Positions 1-9,974 of a stretch of 64,000 bases of DNA are shown piece by piece (position 1 is the stretch's first letter; each line of letters opens with the position of its first letter). The notes under the pieces were generated by a model that did not search any database, had not been told where the DNA came from, and was given only the letters and a program-made list of their open reading frames with translations. Both the position numbers and the translations under genes were made by a program. Origin of the DNA: Dastarcus helophoroides. Its lineage: Eukaryota; Arthropoda; Insecta; Coleoptera; Bothrideridae. The stretch covers positions 36,541,283-36,605,282 of the forward strand of contig CM053331.1 in the NCBI GenBank assembly GCA_028583605.1. The letters run 5' to 3'.

Positions 1-1690
1 CATTTCTCCCTAAGATAAGTGTCAGCTATCCTGAGAGAAGCTATGTGAGACTCTCGAGTCTCAAATAGCTTCTCTCAGAATGATTGACACATATTTCATG
101 CTCTTGGTCACTATCCATTCTGCAAGGATACTTTTTCACTATTAATAAGCAGATTGTTTCGAGTGTGATTGTATTTAACCCTGTGGTAATAGTCCATAGG
201 GTACATTTACACTAGACACTCTCTCCTTACATTCCTCTTTGAGATAAGTATCAGCTATCCTGAGAATAGCTATCTGAGACTCTCAAGTCTCGAATAGCTT
301 CTCTCAGGATGACTAACACTTATTTTATGCTCTTGATCACTGTCCATGCTAAAAGGATACTTTTTCACTATTAATACGCAGATTGTTTCTAGTATGATTG
401 TATTTAACTCTGAAGTAATACCCCATAGGGTGCACTAGACACTCTCTCCTTACATTTCTCCCTAAGATAAGTGTCAGCTATCCTGAGAGAAGCTACGTGA
501 GACTCTCGAGTCTTGAATAGCTTCTCTCAGAATGACTGACACATATTTCATGCTCTTGGTCACTATCCATTCTGCAAGGATACTTTTTCACTATTAATAA
601 GCAGATTGTTTCGAGTGTGGTTGTATTTAACCCTGTGGTAATAGTCCATAGGGTACATTTACACTAGACACTCTCTCCTTACATTCCTCTTTGAGATAAG
701 TGTCAGCTATCCTGAGAGAAGCTATCTGAGACTCTCAAGTCTCGAATAGCTTCTCTCAGGATGATTGACACTTATTTTATGCTCTTGATCACTGTCCATG
801 CTAAAAGGATACTTTTTCACTATTAATAAGCAGATTGTTTCTAGTATGATTGTATTTAACCCTGTAGTACTACCCCATAGGGTGCACTAGACACTCTCTC
901 CTTACATTTCTCCCTAAGATAAGTGTCAGCTATCCTGAGAGAAGCTACGTGAGACTCTCGAGTCTCGAATAGCTTCTCTCAGAATGATTGACACATATTT
1001 CATGCTCTTGGTCACTATCCATTCTGCAAGGATACTTTTTCACTATTAATAAGCAGATTGTTTCGAGTGTGATTGTATTTAACCCTGTGGTAATAGTCCA
1101 TAGGGTACATTTACACTAGACACTCTCTCCTTACATTCCTCTTTGAGATAAGTGTCAGCTATCCTGAGAGAAGCTATCTGAGACTCTCAAGTCTCGAATA
1201 GCTTCTCTCAGGATGATTGACACTTATTTTATGCTCTTGATCACTGTCCATGCTAAAAGGATACTTTTTCACTATTAATAAGCAGATTGTTTCTAGTATG
1301 ATTGTATTTAACTCTGAAGTAATACCCCATAGGGTGCACTAGACACTCTCTCCTTACATTTCTCCCTAAGATAAGTGTCAGCTATCCTGAGAGAAGCTAC
1401 GTGAGACTCTCGAGTCTCGAATAGCTTCTCTCAGAATGATTGACACATATTTCATGCTCTTGGTCACTATCCATGCTGCAAGGATACTTTTTCACTATTA
1501 ATGAGCAGATTGTTTCCAGTGTGATTGTATTTAACCCTGTGGTAATACCCCATAGGGTACATTTACACTAAACACTCTATCCTTACATTTCTCGCTGAGA
1601 TAAGTGTCAGCTATCCTGAGAGAAGCTATCTGAGACTCTGGAGTCTTGAATAGCTTCTCTTAGGATGACTCACACTTATTTTATGTCAGA
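1..1690. repeat. Dimeric hairpin satellite, 452-bp period
   Basis: Two related monomers of 229 and 223 bp alternate for about 3.7 dimers (gataagt anchors at 14, 243, 466, 695, 918, 1147, 1370, 1599). Each monomer holds an imperfect palindrome of about 80 bp that starts ataagtgtca and ends tgacacttat, with a core gagactctcgagtctc. Neighbouring dimers are very alike, so the array is young. It continues beyond the left edge. A single diverged copy is seen near 31085-31195. Confidence 0.9.
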
Positions 1691-1956
1691 GAGAAATGTA
1701 CCGAATAAGGTATCTAGTGTAATTGTACCATAATGGGTTTCAATGTCAATTAGGGGAGGAATAAATGCAAATAGTTCTAAGTACGCACACATATTGTCTA
1801 AAATGTCAAACCTTACGCTAGAATACTAAGTGACACCTAGCAAAACACTATTGTTAGGATACTCAATATTAGAAGAATACTTAAATGGTAACCTTATGGA
1901 TTTAAGGATAATGTAAGGAACATTACCCAAATTTTAAAACACATCATGTTTCTTAC
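1691..1956. other. Intergenic or intronic spacer
   Basis: AT-rich spacer. The segment near 1684-1735 (gtcagagagaaatgtacc, a tctagtgt motif and ccataat) matches, in reverse orientation, sequence near 30925-31000, so part of it is a dispersed repeat. No exon is seen. Confidence 0.5.
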
Positions 1957-1998
1957 CTGATTTGGTAATTGCAGTCTCCGACTTTTCTGAAATGAAGA
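1957..1998 (-). CDS. Possible A-like exon (42 nt)
   Basis: Acceptor ttttcag, good donor gtaag, phase 1-1. Reads SEKSETAITKS near its end. A second acceptor inside would give a 30-nt version. The resemblance to class A is weak. Confidence 0.4.
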
Positions 1999-2172
1999 CT
2001 GAAAACAGAATAAAATAGCATCAGCGATGGATTTATGCAACAAACATTCAGTTTGCAAAACTACTAAGATCACTGTGATCATTCTGATCATTCACTCGTG
2101 AATAAATAAATTTGCAACTTTTAAGATTGTTCTAATCAAAAGTAATTAAATAAATATAAATAAAGGACCCAC

Positions 2173-2289
2173 AGTTTTCAATTTCTGGACATATCGACAC
2201 ATATTGACAAGGGGAACCAACAATATTCTGAGATTTGTGAATCTGCTTTAGAAGACATTCACATTCTGAAATGGTCAGTTTTGCTTCAC
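2173..2289 (-). CDS. Cys-rich B-like exon (117 nt), possibly terminal
   Basis: Acceptor gtttcag, phase 1 start. Reads LTISECECLLKQ, then SPCQYVSICPEIEN: five Cys including a C-E-C pair, with an ending like other B exons (E-I-E-K). The donor GTGGG is weak. Without splicing the frame runs on to a TAG at 2132-2134, so this may be the last coding exon. I see no AATAAA on the minus strand soon after. Confidence 0.55.
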
Positions 2290-2354
2290 CTGAAACAACG
2301 TGTGACAGTGTTTATCATCAAATTATCAGAAAACCACAAAAATAAAAATGCATT

Positions 2355-2575
2355 TTTTTGTACACTGACATTAAATTTGAATACTGAATGACAATAAACT
2401 TTAATGTCAATAAATTTCATGTCAGTAAACATTAAATTTTAATGTCAGTTAAATTTCATGTTCGTTAACATTAAATTTGAATGTCAGTAAATTTGATGTC
2501 AGTAAACATTCAATTTTAATGTCAGTAAATTTCAAGTCAGTAAACATTAAATTGTAATATCAGTAGGCATTCAAA
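2355..2575. repeat. Short AT-rich minisatellite
   Basis: Degenerate units of roughly 20 and 40 bp built from atgtcagtaaa and cattaaattt, in an intron. About ten short units can be counted by eye. Confidence 0.7.
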
Positions 2576-2719
2576 TTCACTAGGACACTAGGTAGTCACC
2601 TATTACATCGCTTGTAGTTGAACACTTTCGTTCTGAGCCTGTAAACAGAAAGAAAAAACTCGCTTATTGTAAAATGTGGTTAATTTTTTTTTCGAATTTT
2701 ACACAGAATTTGTTCTTAC

Positions 2720-2755
2720 CTTTATCGCTTCCAAGAGATGATTTCTTAGTTGAAG
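2720..2755 (-). CDS. Class A exon (36 nt)
   Basis: Acceptor ttcag, donor gtaag, phase 1-1. Reads STKKSSLGSDK. Confidence 0.77.
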
Positions 2756-2805
2756 CTGAAGTGAAAGCGAATTAATTCTGAACCACCAAATTGCAATCAA
2801 CTTAC

Positions 2806-2895
2806 ACTTGTCGACTTCGGCGCAGCTGCCATGCTTGGAAGTAACCTGAGGTTCACCTGAATCACAGAGGCAAGTTTGGGCCGTTTCAAAACTCC
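2806..2895 (-). CDS. Class B exon (90 nt)
   Basis: Acceptor ttccag, donor gtaag, phase 1-1. Reads SFETAQTCLCDSGEPQV and then TSKHGSCAEVDK, with three Cys. Confidence 0.75.
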
Positions 2896-2983
2896 CTGGA
2901 ACAACGAGCACAATTAATCAACTGTTAATTTTGCTAGGAGTGTTTTCGGTTATCTCAGTTCAAGATATTTCATTGAAACTCAC

Positions 2984-3022
2984 CAGTTTTGTCACCTGCA
3001 AGAGACGATTTCTTGATGGACC
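2984..3022 (-). CDS. Class A exon (39 nt)
   Basis: Acceptor ttttttag, donor gtgag, phase 1-1. Reads SIKKSSLAGDKT. Confidence 0.75.
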
Positions 3023-3331
3023 CTAAAAAAAAATAAAAAGATGCGAAAATCAACTGATGTTTGTTTCACATTTGAACCATTAGTCAATCCAGTGGGGGAA
3101 AAAAATTGTCAAATCATTTAAGCATTTAAAACAGTTTTAATTCTGACTTTTTTAGGCACATGTTATTCAAAACCAGAAACATTACAGATGGGACAACGAG
3201 CCATGCCTCAGTAATTGGGCCTGTTTCTGCTTTGTTTAATTTAATACATAACAAACATTTGAAAAAAGCATTCATGATGAATCTATTCTGAAGGATTTAG
3301 AAGCAGATTTAACTACCACAGTAACTCTCAC

Positions 3332-3370
3332 CAGGTTTGTCACTTGTAACGGATGGTTTTCGAGCTGAAG
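3332..3370 (-). CDS. Class A exon (39 nt)
   Basis: Acceptor tttcag, donor gtgag, phase 1-1. Reads SARKPSVTSDKP. Confidence 0.74.
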
Positions 3371-3428
3371 CTGAAATTAAATTATGAAATTAAATAAACA
3401 TAAACAAATCTTACACGGTATAGCTCAC

Positions 3429-3530
3429 CACCCTCAAATCCTGAGGAACTAGGAAGTTTTGATGGAACTTGGTCATCTCCATCGCATGTGCAAACTGCAT
3501 CCACGCTTGCAGTACCTTTGCTTGATGTAC
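3429..3530 (-). CDS. Class B exon (102 nt)
   Basis: Acceptor ttttttag, donor gtgag, phase 1-1. Reads KGTASVDAVCTCDGDDQVPS and then KLPSSSGFEG. A second GT (gtaag, 14 bases further) would break the phase pattern, so I chose the first. Confidence 0.75.
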
Positions 3531-3632
3531 CTAAAAAATGTAAAACACCTAAGTTGTATTTTTTCAAACAGTTTCAACATTTTGATGACTTTCTAATCCT
3601 TATGTCTTCTGGAGCTGTGTTAAGTTCGGCAA

Positions 3633-4268
3633 CAGCGCAGTTAGAAACTGGGGATATGTCAATCCCTAATAGAGATTATAGCTTCAAAAAATTAGAATTT
3701 TGGAAGAAGCCAGAGGTGATCAAAGTTCAACCAAAACCACTGTTAAACACTGGGGATGTGTCAATCCCTTATAAAGATTATAACTTCAAATATTTAGAAT
3801 TTTGGAAGAAGCCAGAGGTGACCAAAGTTCAACCAAAACCACTGTTAAACACTGGGGATGTGTCAATCCCTTATAAAGATTATAACTTCAAATATTTAGA
3901 ATTTTGGAAGAAGCCAGAGGTGACCAAAGTTCAACCAAAACCACTGTTAAACACTGGGGATGTGTCAAACCCTAATACAGATTATAACTTCTAAAATTTA
4001 AAATTTTGGAAGAAGCCAGAGGTGTCCAAAGTTCAACCAAAACCACTGTTACAAGGTGGAGATGTGTCAATCCCTAGTAAAGATTATAACTTCAAAAATT
4101 TAGACCTTTGGAAGAAGCTACAGGTGACCAAAGTTTAACCAAAACCACTGTTACAAAATGGGGAAGTATCAATCCCTAATAAAGAATATAACTTCAAAAA
4201 TTTAAAATTTTGGAAGAAGCCACAAGTGACCAAAGTTTGACCAAAACCACTGTAAAACACTGAATATA
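3633..4268. repeat. 102-bp minisatellite, left part
   Basis: About six units of 102 bp (cactgttaaacactgggg anchor). Because 102 is 34 codons, some runs stay open on the plus strand. Later units carry stops (gtttaacc in place of gttcaacc). The array is cut at 4268 by a DD41D transposon and resumes at 9975. Confidence 0.9.
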
Positions 4269-6500
4269 CAGGGTGTTACAAAAGTCCGGGCCGCTACTTC
4301 AGGAGCATATTCTACACATTAAAATATGAAAAATGTTGAAATACATTTTTTTCTTTAAATTGCCTCCTAACGGAGATGACCATTTAAAGATGGCGCCCCT
4401 AAAGTGGTTTTTTTACTACAAAAAGTTAACGGTTAGTAGCAAAGTCATGAAATTGGGCAAGCAGTTAAAGAATTGGATTAGGCATATTCTCATGTAACAT
4501 ATTTTTTAAATAAGCAGTAGCGTGGTGTGTAGGGGGTTGCCCGCGATTATTTTTTGCCGTAACTTTTTTGTATTGCAATATTTCGACACAAAAGTGCCAT
4601 AATCGTAAAAAGCAACATTTTCTATACAAAAAAGGTACTCTTTCTCAAAGTCGCTAAAAGTAACCGTTTCCGAGAAAAAAGCGTTTAAACAAAATTGTTG
4701 CATTTATTAGAATTCGTTTTGCAAATTTCTAATTTATCCACTACTAACTGCATTGATATAAAAATAGTACAAAATTAGGAAAAAAAAAATCAAAGCAAGT
4801 GTTCGAAATTACTGCCCCCTGCAGCAATACATTGCTCGGCTCGTCTTCTAAGGGAACTCCTTACTCTTTCGCAAATGCCTGGTGTATTGTGAATCTGGTT
4901 GAACCCATTTTCAATTCGTTCACGAAGATCATTGATATTGTCAACTGGTGTGGAGTAGACGATCTGCTTTAGATGTCCCCATAAGTAGAAATCAAGTGGG
5001 TTGAGGTCAGGAGACCTAGCTGGCCATGGTATCGGACCTCCTCGACCTATCCATCGTTGATGATAGTTGTTATTCAAAAATTCCCTAGCAACTGCACTAA
5101 AATGGGCAGGTGCCCCATCGTGCATTATCCACATTCGCTGTCTTGTTATGAGTGGAACATTTTCAAGTAACACGGGTAACTCTGTTTGCAAAAAATGTCT
5201 ATATGATGCTCCTGTTAACCTATGAGGTAAAAAAAACGGTCCAATTATAGAGTCCCCTATTATTCCTTCCCAAATGTTAAGTGAAAAATGTTGCTGATGT
5301 CTCGACTGAATAACTGCATTGGGATTTTCAACTTGCCACTGATGCATGTTGTGAAAGTTAAGTATCCCGTTTCTGGTAAAACCCGCTTCGTCCGTAAATA
5401 ATATGAGCGATGGAAAGTTCTCATTTTCAGCGATCTTATGCAATAGCCAGTTGCAAAATTCTATTCTTGGAGGATAATCAGCAGCAAGTAACCCTTGCAC
5501 TCTTTGAAAATGATAGGGGTAAAATTGGTAAAATTTCAAAATTCGCCAGATAGTTACGTGATTTACTCCTTCGGCTAAAGCAAGTTGTCTAGTGCTGACA
5601 CATGGATCTTCTTCAATTCGCTGAAGCACACGCTCCTCTAAATTAGCAACTTCTGCGTTTGGCCTTCCAACACGTTCGCCTTTGAAAACAAAATTTCCTG
5701 TTTCACATAAACGAGCATGAATTTTCTGGAACAATTTTTCTCCTGGTAGGTGTCTATTAGGAAAACGTTCAGCATAAAGCCGTCTTGCTTCAGCACGATT
5801 ACAATTTGCAAGCCCGTACATTAAATGCATATCGGCCATTTCTTGATTTGAATAGTCCATTTTATCAAAATAATGAAAAGTTAAAAAACTACTACACTTA
5901 CTATTGACAACAAAAACTGCTAAAGTTTACAGCTTACGACCAAATTTTATCAGTGACACAACGTCAATCTCTGGCAGATATTGTCAAGTACAATTGTTTT
6001 CTTTACGATCAGTTTGCATAACCAACTTATTTTTTCTTATACAAATTAGTTAGAATTTCGAAGACGGGATAGGATTATTTAAACGCCTTTTTCCCGGAAA
6101 CGGTTACTTTTAGCGACTTTGAGAAAGAGTACCTTTTTTGTATAAAAAATGTGGCTTTTTACGATTATGGCACTTTTGTGTCGAAATATTGCAATACAAA
6201 AAAGTTACGGCAAAAAATAATCGCGGGCAACCCCCTACACACCACGCTACTGCTTATTTAAAAAATATGTTACATGAGAATATGCCTAATCCAATTCTTT
6301 AACTGCTTGCCCAATTTCATGACTTTGCTACTAACCGTTAACTTTTTGTAGTAAAAAAACCACTTTAGGGGCGCCATCTTTAAATGGTCATATCTCCGTT
6401 AGGAGGCAATTTAAAGAAAAAAATGTATTTCAACATTTTTCATATTTTAATGTGTAGAATATGCTCCTGAAGTAGCGGCCCGGACTTTTGTAACACCCTG
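4269..6500 (-). mobile_element. DD41D Tc1/mariner element 1 (2232 bp)
   Basis: Terminal inverted repeats start cagggtgttacaaaagtccg and extend about 420 bp (4269 to about 4688 and about 6081 to 6500). TA lies at both ends. It inserted in the 102-bp minisatellite. It carries one intact transposase frame and looks able to move, though activity is inferred. Confidence 0.93.
4790..5860 (-). CDS. Tc1/mariner-type DD41D transposase, intact
   Basis: 356 residues, single exon, nuclear DNA transposase that cuts and pastes its element at TA sites. The N-terminus (residues about 1-60) looks like the DUF4817-type helix-turn-helix. A GRP motif lies at 65-67 and a second helix-turn-helix at about 84-110 (VSTRQLALAEGVNHVTIWR). 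The DDE_3 catalytic core has D157 (LFTDEAGF), D248 (WIMHDGAPAH) and D290 (SPDLNPLD), with 41 residues between the last two. This is the DD41D arrangement, not DD34D or DD34E. The start follows a short leader inside the element, and the stop precedes the inner end of the left inverted repeat. It differs from the copy at 17716 at only a few residues, for example W-E-G where the other has W-G-G near residue 198. Confidence 0.93.
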   Translation of the reverse strand: MDYSNQEMADMHLMYGLANCNRAEARRLYAERFPNRHLPGEKLFQKIHARLCETGNFVFKGERVGRPNAEVANLEERVLQRIEEDPCVSTRQLALAEGVNHVTIWRILKFYQFYPYHFQRVQGLLAADYPPRIEFCNWLLHKIAENENFPSLILFTDEAGFTRNGILNFHNMHQWQVENPNAVIQSRHQQHFSLNIWEGIIGDSIIGPFFLPHRLTGASYRHFLQTELPVLLENVPLITRQRMWIMHDGAPAHFSAVAREFLNNNYHQRWIGRGGPIPWPARSPDLNPLDFYLWGHLKQIVYSTPVDNINDLRERIENGFNQIHNTPGICERVRSSLRRRAEQCIAAGGSNFEHLL

Positions 6501-6519
6501 TATATCAATCCCTAATAAA

Positions 6520-9500
6520 CAAGGGCGGCCTTTGAGGGTGGCGAGCAGGGCAACCGCCCGGGGTCTCGCCCTTTCAGGAGGCCTCGCGCATTAGCACGAA
6601 TTCTGGAGTGGTAGTTATCGCGCTGATATCTGTCTCATTCGCTCCAATGAATGTTTCTTTCCTTCTCTTTCACATTGACGAAATTTAGTACCAATGCCAC
6701 AAGTACTGCCAACTGCAAGGGCTAAATAAAACCTGCTAGTACTCCATTTCCTTCGTATTTGCGATTCGGGGAATTCCCTTGTTTCATTTCACCTGTCAAC
6801 TGTCGTTGGGTTATGCTTTTATATAAGAGCAGCGTCATCATTTCTAAATCCCTGATTCTTTTAAGATATTAGTGCACCTTAATTTATCACGATTAATATT
6901 AATTTATTAGCTTTGTATTTATTAATTTTTCGTAATTTCCAATAAACAATTTTAAAAGCCTAAATTTATTTGTTTATAACTTTGCATTTTTCGTCAAGCA
7001 TTATCATTAAAACTCATGGCTGGAGGTAGGATTTCATTGAGGGAGGAGCAATAATCATTTTGACAAATTGATTAAAAAAAAAGAAAACCGGAACACGTTC
7101 CAGTTGAGTATATGTATATTTAACTACATGAACTGAGAAATCAAATTTTCAGATTAACTTAGAATTTTGGACATAGAGCCGAACTGAATCTAAAATAAAA
7201 ACCGAATCTTTCGGAAAACCTTGAAAACCATCGAAATTTCAAAGATTTTAAAAAATAACGATTTTTGAAAAATATCGTCGAAATGTCGAGAAATTGGCTG
7301 AAATCTTTTTTAAAGTAAAAATAAACATTTTCAAAAGAAAATTTAATTTTGAGAGAGACGAATTTCGAGGAAAAATATTTTCATTTAACTACATGAAATG
7401 AGTAATCGAATTTTCAGATTAACTTAGAAATTTGAAAATAGAGTGCAACTTTGCGAAAACAGTCAGAAAATTGAATCTAAAATAAAAACCGATCCTTTCG
7501 GAAAACTAAAAACTATCCAAATTTCGAAGATTTCAAAAAATAACGATTTTAAAAAATACCGTCGAAATATCAAGAAAAAGGTTGAAATCTCTTAAAGAAA
7601 AGTGAACATTTTCAAGAGAAATTTTAATTTTGAAAGAGACGAGCAAAAATGAATTTTGGGAAAAAGTTTGAATGTTTAAAAAATCGTGATTAAAATAAAA
7701 TTCTATCCTTTCAAAAGATCTCAAAAAATGTTGAAAATTCGAAAAAATTATATTTTTAAGGGTGGAATTTTGTGAAAAAAACACGTAATTTTCAAAAAAA
7801 GTTGAAACTTTGGGAAAAATTTTTCACTGTAAGAAGAGATGTCCAGAAGCATAGAACATCCCTAGTTGAAGTATGAGTCAAAATTTCCAGAATAAGACAA
7901 GTTTTGAGAAAAATGAAATATTCGGAAATTTACATTTTAAAAACATTCAGAAACAACCGAATATTAAAAAAGTGAAAGCTCAATTGTAAGAGAAAAATGT
8001 AGAAATAAAATCGTCATTTTGAAAGCGACGAATTTTGAGAAAAAAGCCCTTTTTTGGGAAAGGATTTTTTACAAAACCAAAATTGAATAAAACCCCAACC
8101 TTTTTGAAAACCTCGAATAATACTAAAAATTCTAATATGCCAAAATATTTCCAAAGGTCAAATATTGTGAAAAACTTTGCAATTTCCAAAAGCATTTTTC
8201 TCAAAATTTTTACTTTGTTATTCTAATTTTGTCACAATATTTAAATTTCAATAAAGAAATTGAATGTACAAGAAATCTTTTTCACGAAATTACCCAAAAA
8301 TATTGTTCCTAATATTTTTAATTTTCGATAATATGCCGATCTGATTTAGAAAAAACAGACGAATTTCGAGAAAACAGACGAATTTCGAGAAAACAGACGA
8401 TTTCAAAAAAACAGATGAATTTCGAGAAAACTGAAATTTTAAGGAAAAGCGAATTTCGAGAAAAAAATTCAGGAAGTTCCAGAAACTAAAACATCGCATT
8501 TTAAAATAAACGTGAAAATTTCGAAAATAAGGCGAAATAATGAAGTTGAAATTTCTAGAGTCAAGTTTAAAAAAGTCAAAATTTTAAAAAAAAAAAAATA
8601 TTACGAAAAGTGGCAGAATTTTGATAGAAAAAATGATTTCCGAAAGAAAAGTCCAAAAAGTAGAATTTTGAGAATAAAGTCGAAATTTCGAAAAAGACGA
8701 ATTTAAACTAATTTTAGGAGAAAAAAAATCAAAATTTTTAGCAAAGCTGATATAAAAATATCGATAAAAAGGCAAATTTTAAGAAACCTGTCAAAATTTC
8801 TGAAAAATCAAATTCTAAAAGTTAAAAACCTTCAAAAAAACCTAATGTTAGTAAAATTAAAGAAATTAAAAAAACGAAATCTTCGAAAAACAGTCGACAT
8901 TTCTAGAAAAAACTACCAAATGAAGCATCAAAATTCTAAATTTTCCAGAAAAAAATCAAACTTTAAAAAAAAGTACAATTTTGAGAATAGTTGTTTATGA
9001 AAAAAACGATGGGATTTTAGGATAAATTTCAAATTTGCGAAAAAGGACGGATTTTGGAAAAATATCCAAGTTTCGATTTTTTTTAATTCGTCTTATTCTG
9101 GAAATTTAAATTTTGTTTTCCTTGAAAAACAAAAAAAAAGATCGAAATTTTAAGAAAAAAGTCGAAATCTAGTAAACACTCGAAATTCTTCAGAGAGAGA
9201 GGGAGTCAAATTTTGTCGAAATTTTGGAAAAAGAACAAACTTTGAGAAAAATGCAATTTCTAGAATTTGCTCTTGACCGCTTGAATCAGAGACAGACTGC
9301 CCCACCCTAAGTCAGAAAATGTCGATTATTGAGATAAACGTCGAAATTTTGAGAAACAAGTTGTATTTCAGTTATAAACCATTCCAGGGAAAATTTTCTC
9401 GGAATTTTGGTCCTTTTACAAAATTTCTACAAGTCATTATAAAAATTTCCAGATAAATATTTTCATCTAAAAAATCCATCAAATTTTGAGGAAAAAGGTA

Positions 9501-9974
9501 AATCTTGATAAACAAGTGAAAATTTTCAGAAAATCCAAATTTAACGAAAAGCGGAAGTTTCTGGAAAAAACAAATTTTGAAGAATGGTAGAATTTCGAAA
9601 AATAAGACGATGGATTTTGAGATAAAAATTCCAAATTTTGACTTAAGTCGGATTCTGATGAAAGAAATCGAATTTTAGAAATAAATTTAAAATTTCGAAA
9701 GAAATTTATGAAAAAAGACGAATTTTGAGAAATAAGTCCAAATTTTGAGAAAATGTCAATAGCTTAAAGAAGGATCAATTTTGCCAAATGGAAATTTCTT
9801 AGAGAAAGTCCTCAGTTGAATATAAATTTTCGTTTATCTGCATGAGCAAGGGGGTGGCTAGCGCCCTACCATGCCCTATTCTAGCTACGCCTATGTTAAA
9901 ACTAATTCCACCAAGACAAAGGCCTCGCAAAGATCTACCTGCCCGGAGCCTCGCAATGGCTAAGGCCGCCCCTG
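6520..9974. mobile_element. hAT-like non-autonomous element (3455 bp)
   Basis: Ends are caagggcggccttt and the inverse aaggccgcccctg. It is flanked by an identical 8-bp duplication ctaataaa (6512-6519 and 9975-9982), as expected for hAT transposition. It inserted in the 102-bp minisatellite right beside DD41D element 1. No transposase frame is present. From about 7100 to 9860 the inside is degenerate A-rich sequence built from gaaatttt and aaaattcgaa words. Subterminal sequence is GC-richer (gcgagcagggcaaccgcccg). Confidence 0.88.

Noticed and set aside
2340..2580. Possible CRISPR-like array
   Set aside because: Short degenerate AT-rich units without constant repeats or unique spacers, in a eukaryotic intron.
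3488..3994. Plus-strand frame of 168 codons with 34-residue repeats
   Set aside because: Its start overlaps the antisense B exon at 3429-3530 and the rest is the 102-bp minisatellite, whose later units are full of stops.
4506..4703. 65-codon frame within each DD41D element (also 14365-14562 and 18873-19070)
   Set aside because: It lies within or at the inner edge of the long inverted repeat, starts after the transposase stop and is probably only a by-product of TIR conservation.
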